Shown here piece by piece: positions 61,826 through 64,000 of a stretch of 64,000 nt of DNA (position 1 is the first letter of the stretch; every line of letters starts with the position of its first letter). The translations under genes and the position numbers were made by a program. The stretch comes from Faucicola sp902506215 (GTDB lineage Bacteria; Pseudomonadota; Gammaproteobacteria; Pseudomonadales; Moraxellaceae): the NCBI GenBank assembly GCA_016888885.1, contig CP069437.1, forward strand, positions 434,001 to 498,000, in the 5' to 3' direction. Below the pieces are notes generated by a model, which was not told the origin of the DNA, made no database searches, and saw only the letters and a list, made by a program, of their open reading frames with translations.

Positions 61826-62249
61826 GATTGCCTTATTATCAAACGTATTACCTATCTTTATATTGAATTTTTCATAAATTTAACTATAAAATGTGCTAAC
61901 AAATTTCACAACAACTTTTGACTACGCTATGACAATGGCTTCAACGCATCCTTTTAACTCTTAGCTTTTAACTTTTGCCTTTTAACCCTTACGCTGTGTC
62001 TGACAAATTCGGCAATTTTTCTTTAATCATCAGCCTTGTATTTGGGGATAGGCAGATTTGGGGCGTGCTTTGTTACGGGTGCAACGGCTGACGGCTGCCC
62101 GCTTACGTTTTAAAGATTTGGTAACAGATAGTAGCAATAATAATTTGGCAAGCGGGTTATTATTGAAGATGATTTCACTGAGTTTTGGTATACTCAGTGC
62201 GGCTTGTATCACCTGTTATATCACCTACTGAACACAATAAGGAAATGCT
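61826..62249. other. Intergenic region, no supported gene
   Basis: 424 bp between rnz and the Kazal-like lipoprotein gene. It contains a run of CTTTTAAC-like repeats (about 61950-61992), an 8-bp perfect stem CACTGAGT/ACTCAGTG at 62175-62198, and a GTG-initiated minus-strand frame of 60 codons (62030-62212) with a basic tail that I do not trust as a gene. Confidence 0.45.
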
Positions 62250-62531
62250 ATGTTTAAGTTTCTTACCCCATTATGCTTTTCATTAAGTTTATTTGGTTGC
62301 CAAGCTGTTAGCCCAGCTCAACAAAACCCCCAACCTATGCCTCAGCCCATCAAGAAACCTGAGATGATGTGCACCATGCAATATGATCCTGTCTGCGTCA
62401 AAACTATCAATAATGGCATCGTCCGCTATCAAACCTATGGCAACGCTTGTATGGCAAATAATAGCGTTAATGCTCCGAACAATGCCATAAGTATTACCAA
62501 GGGTGCTTGTGAGTCAGAAACTAGCAAGTAA
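62250..62531 (+). CDS. Small lipoprotein with Kazal-like domain
   Basis: 93 residues. A lipoprotein signal with lipobox LFGC (Cys17) is followed by a Pro/Gln-rich spacer and a Kazal-type pattern: C41-T-M-Q-Y-D-P-V-C49, then YQTYGNAC67 and GAC87. Four cysteines would give two disulfides, as in many bacterial Kazal-like domains. It may inhibit serine proteases at the cell surface (inference). ATAAGGAAATGCT precedes the ATG, a good ribosome binding site. Confidence 0.8.
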   Translation: MFKFLTPLCFSLSLFGCQAVSPAQQNPQPMPQPIKKPEMMCTMQYDPVCVKTINNGIVRYQTYGNACMANNSVNAPNNAISITKGACESETSK

Positions 62532-62622
62532 CTGAGTTAGTAAGTGACTGAGGTAGCAAATAGCTGGGCTATTATAATTTAGCCCGCCATAACGTCTGCA
62601 CTAGCTTGTTTGCCATAGCTTA

Positions 62623-62652
62623 CTGACGATAAAATGAGCGAAGTGTTATAAT
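62623..62652 (+). promoter_or_regulatory. Candidate sigma-70 promoter of the response-regulator gene
   Basis: CTGACG at 62623-62628 and TATAAT at 62647-62652 are 18 bp apart, 38 bp before the start codon. The gene thus appears to have its own promoter rather than being read from a sensor kinase gene. Confidence 0.5.
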
Positions 62653-62690
62653 CCCCTCTAATTACTTTGTGTTAAAGGTGTTGCATCTGT

Positions 62691-64000
62691 ATGGCATTAG
62701 CGCTGATTATTGATGATGAAGTAGATTTGTGTCGCTTGATGCAGATGACACTCAAAAAAATGGGCATTGAAACCAAGGTCGCCTATGACTATGCCACTGG
62801 CATCAGCCATCTTCAAGCGTATAATTTTGATTTTTGCTTAACCGATCTCAAACTTCCTGATGGGACAGGACTTGATATCGTCAAGCTTATCAATAAAAAT
62901 TATGCCAAAACCCCTGTGGCAGTGATTACCGCTCACGGTAGTATGGATTTGGCGATTGAAGCGTTAAAATTGGGCGCCTTTGATTTTGTCAATAAACCGC
63001 TTGAGCTATCACGGCTGCGCCAGTTGGTCGAAAACGCCTTGAAGGTGGCGGAAAATGCCAACAAACTTAATTGTAAAGAAGTCTATGATCCTTTTAGCAA
63101 TCGCCTAATCGGACAATCTAACGCCATTGCCCATCTCAAAACCACCATCCAAAAATTGGCGCGTAGCCAAGCGCCCGTATTTTTGTGGGGAGAGTCGGGC
63201 ACCGGTAAAGAAGTCGTTGCCAAGCTCATTCATGATTTAAGCCCGCGCTGCCACGCCAATTTTGTGCCTGTTAACTGCGGCGCCATCCCATCAGAGTTGA
63301 TGGAAAGCGAGTTCTTTGGGCACAAAAAAGGCAGCTTTACTGGGGCTACCGCAGATAAAGAAGGGTTATTCCAACAAGCAAATGGCGGCACGCTATTTTT
63401 GGATGAAGTAGCGGATTTGCCGATTTCCATGCAAGTCAAATTACTACGCGCGATTCAAGAAAAGAAAATCCGCCCCATTGGGAGCACCCAAGAGATTGCC
63501 GTGGATGTGCGCCTTTTATCCGCTACCCATAAAAATTTGGCTAAGCTTGTCGAAACGGGTGAATTTAGACAAGATTTATATTATCGCATCAACGTGATTG
63601 AAGTAAAATTACCCAGTCTCAATGAACGGCGTGATGATATTTTACTGTTAGCCAATTATTTTATCGCTTTGATTGCAGACGATTGGGGACTAGCGCAGCC
63701 ACTGACATTATCGAATGAAGCCGCGGTTCAATTGACAAACCATCACTTTGCAGGCAACGTACGTGAATTAAGAAATATCTTAGAGCGCGCGATTACCCTA
63801 GCTGATGGTAATGTGATTGAAGCCCATCATTTGAATTTGCCATTATCAGCCGCCAACGTACCGCATGACACTCCTAGAATCCATGAAACCCATAACATCC
63901 ATAAAATCACAGAAACCCCCAATCAATCCGTCTTATCAACCCCGAGTCAACCGAGCGCGCCAAAAGTTGCGCCCTTAGCTGAAGCTAAATCCGCCGCAAA
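62691..64000 (+). CDS. pilR: Sigma-54-dependent response regulator, PilR type, C-terminus beyond right edge
   Basis: 436 codons from the ATG at 62691 are open to the window edge. The receiver domain has IDDE near the start and phospho-acceptor Asp in CLTDLKLPDG, with ITAHG and the KP pair (NKPLELS). The AAA+ domain shows Walker A GESGTGKE, the sigma-54 contact loop GSFTGA, Walker B GGTLFLDEV and FRQDLYYRI. An Asn/Pro/Ser-rich linker begins after LPLSAANV; the Fis-type HTH would lie outside the window. The match is closest to PilR, activator of pilin genes, but no pilS gene is upstream, so another NtrC-family role is possible. Confidence 0.82.
   Translation, partial: MALALIIDDEVDLCRLMQMTLKKMGIETKVAYDYATGISHLQAYNFDFCLTDLKLPDGTGLDIVKLINKNYAKTPVAVITAHGSMDLAIEALKLGAFDFVNKPLELSRLRQLVENALKVAENANKLNCKEVYDPFSNRLIGQSNAIAHLKTTIQKLARSQAPVFLWGESGTGKEVVAKLIHDLSPRCHANFVPVNCGAIPSELMESEFFGHKKGSFTGATADKEGLFQQANGGTLFLDEVADLPISMQVKLLRAIQEKKIRPIGSTQEIAVDVRLLSATHKNLAKLVETGEFRQDLYYRINVIEVKLPSLNERRDDILLLANYFIALIADDWGLAQPLTLSNEAAVQLTNHHFAGNVRELRNILERAITLADGNVIEAHHLNLPLSAANVPHDTPRIHETHNIHKITETPNQSVLSTPSQPSAPKVAPLAEAKSAA

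Noticed and set aside
61950..61992. CTTTTAAC-like short repeats
   Set aside because: Low-complexity AT-rich sequence with variable spacing; no consistent unit.
62030..62212. 60-codon GTG-initiated minus-strand frame in the rnz/Kazal spacer
   Set aside because: Non-ATG start, no family, and low-complexity flanks; support is too weak for a gene call.

Overview
The window looks like chromosomal DNA of a Moraxellaceae gammaproteobacterium, most like Moraxella osloensis (Faucicola). This rests on protein character, moderate GC, and layouts such as sthA-rsmG-parA-parB and a split pntAa/pntAb/pntB; no database search was possible. Most of the window is ordinary core genome. The left 13 kb and a few small elements are not.

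Region 1 (1-12,807, nearly all minus strand) reads, in transcription order: VWA protein, PP2C phosphatase, membrane-anchored Ser/Thr kinase, zinc-ribbon/RDD membrane protein, an unusually long SEDS (FtsW/RodA-like) glycosyltransferase, then a penicillin-binding protein transpeptidase that runs off the left edge. The VWA/PP2C/kinase set matches the YegL/YegK/YegI (TerY-P) triad. Its association with a SEDS-PBP pair suggests a cell-wall synthase governed by Ser/Thr phosphorylation, and is the best candidate here for a poorly described system. An AT-rich cargo (RelE/HigB-type toxin, NadS/HigA-type antitoxin, Mrr-like endonuclease) sits between the SEDS and PBP genes.

Region 2 (13-36 kb) holds housekeeping genes: aromatic/aspartate aminotransferase, a secreted Thr-rich protein, a DUF4130 protein, rluD, bamD, dnaG, an ABC1 kinase, moeB, prmC, ampG, a cysB-type regulator, a luciferase-like oxidoreductase, the envelope operon exbB-exbD-msbA-lpxK-kdsB, and parA-parB. 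A 15-bp word (TTTGCTTAGGCTATT) occurs five times between 22.7 and 29.5 kb, four of them encoding NSLS(K/Q) in unrelated proteins.

Region 3 (36-37.2 kb) is a complete insertion sequence with 18-bp perfect inverted repeats and a TTTAG duplication. It is inserted after codon 13 of rsmG. Removing it restores an rsmG reading frame whose ATG overlaps the sthA stop codon.

Region 4 (37-64 kb) carries sthA, the divergent pair ppsR/ppsA, the pyruvate dehydrogenase genes aceE-aceF with a long intergenic hairpin, a GST, gyrA, pssA, rlmJ, a 2OG-Fe(II) oxygenase, a LysE/ArgO exporter, dapE, iscX, a hotdog thioesterase, the proton-translocating transhydrogenase, rnz, a Kazal-like lipoprotein, and a sigma-54 response regulator of PilR type that runs off the right edge. 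I saw no rRNA, tRNA or CRISPR array.
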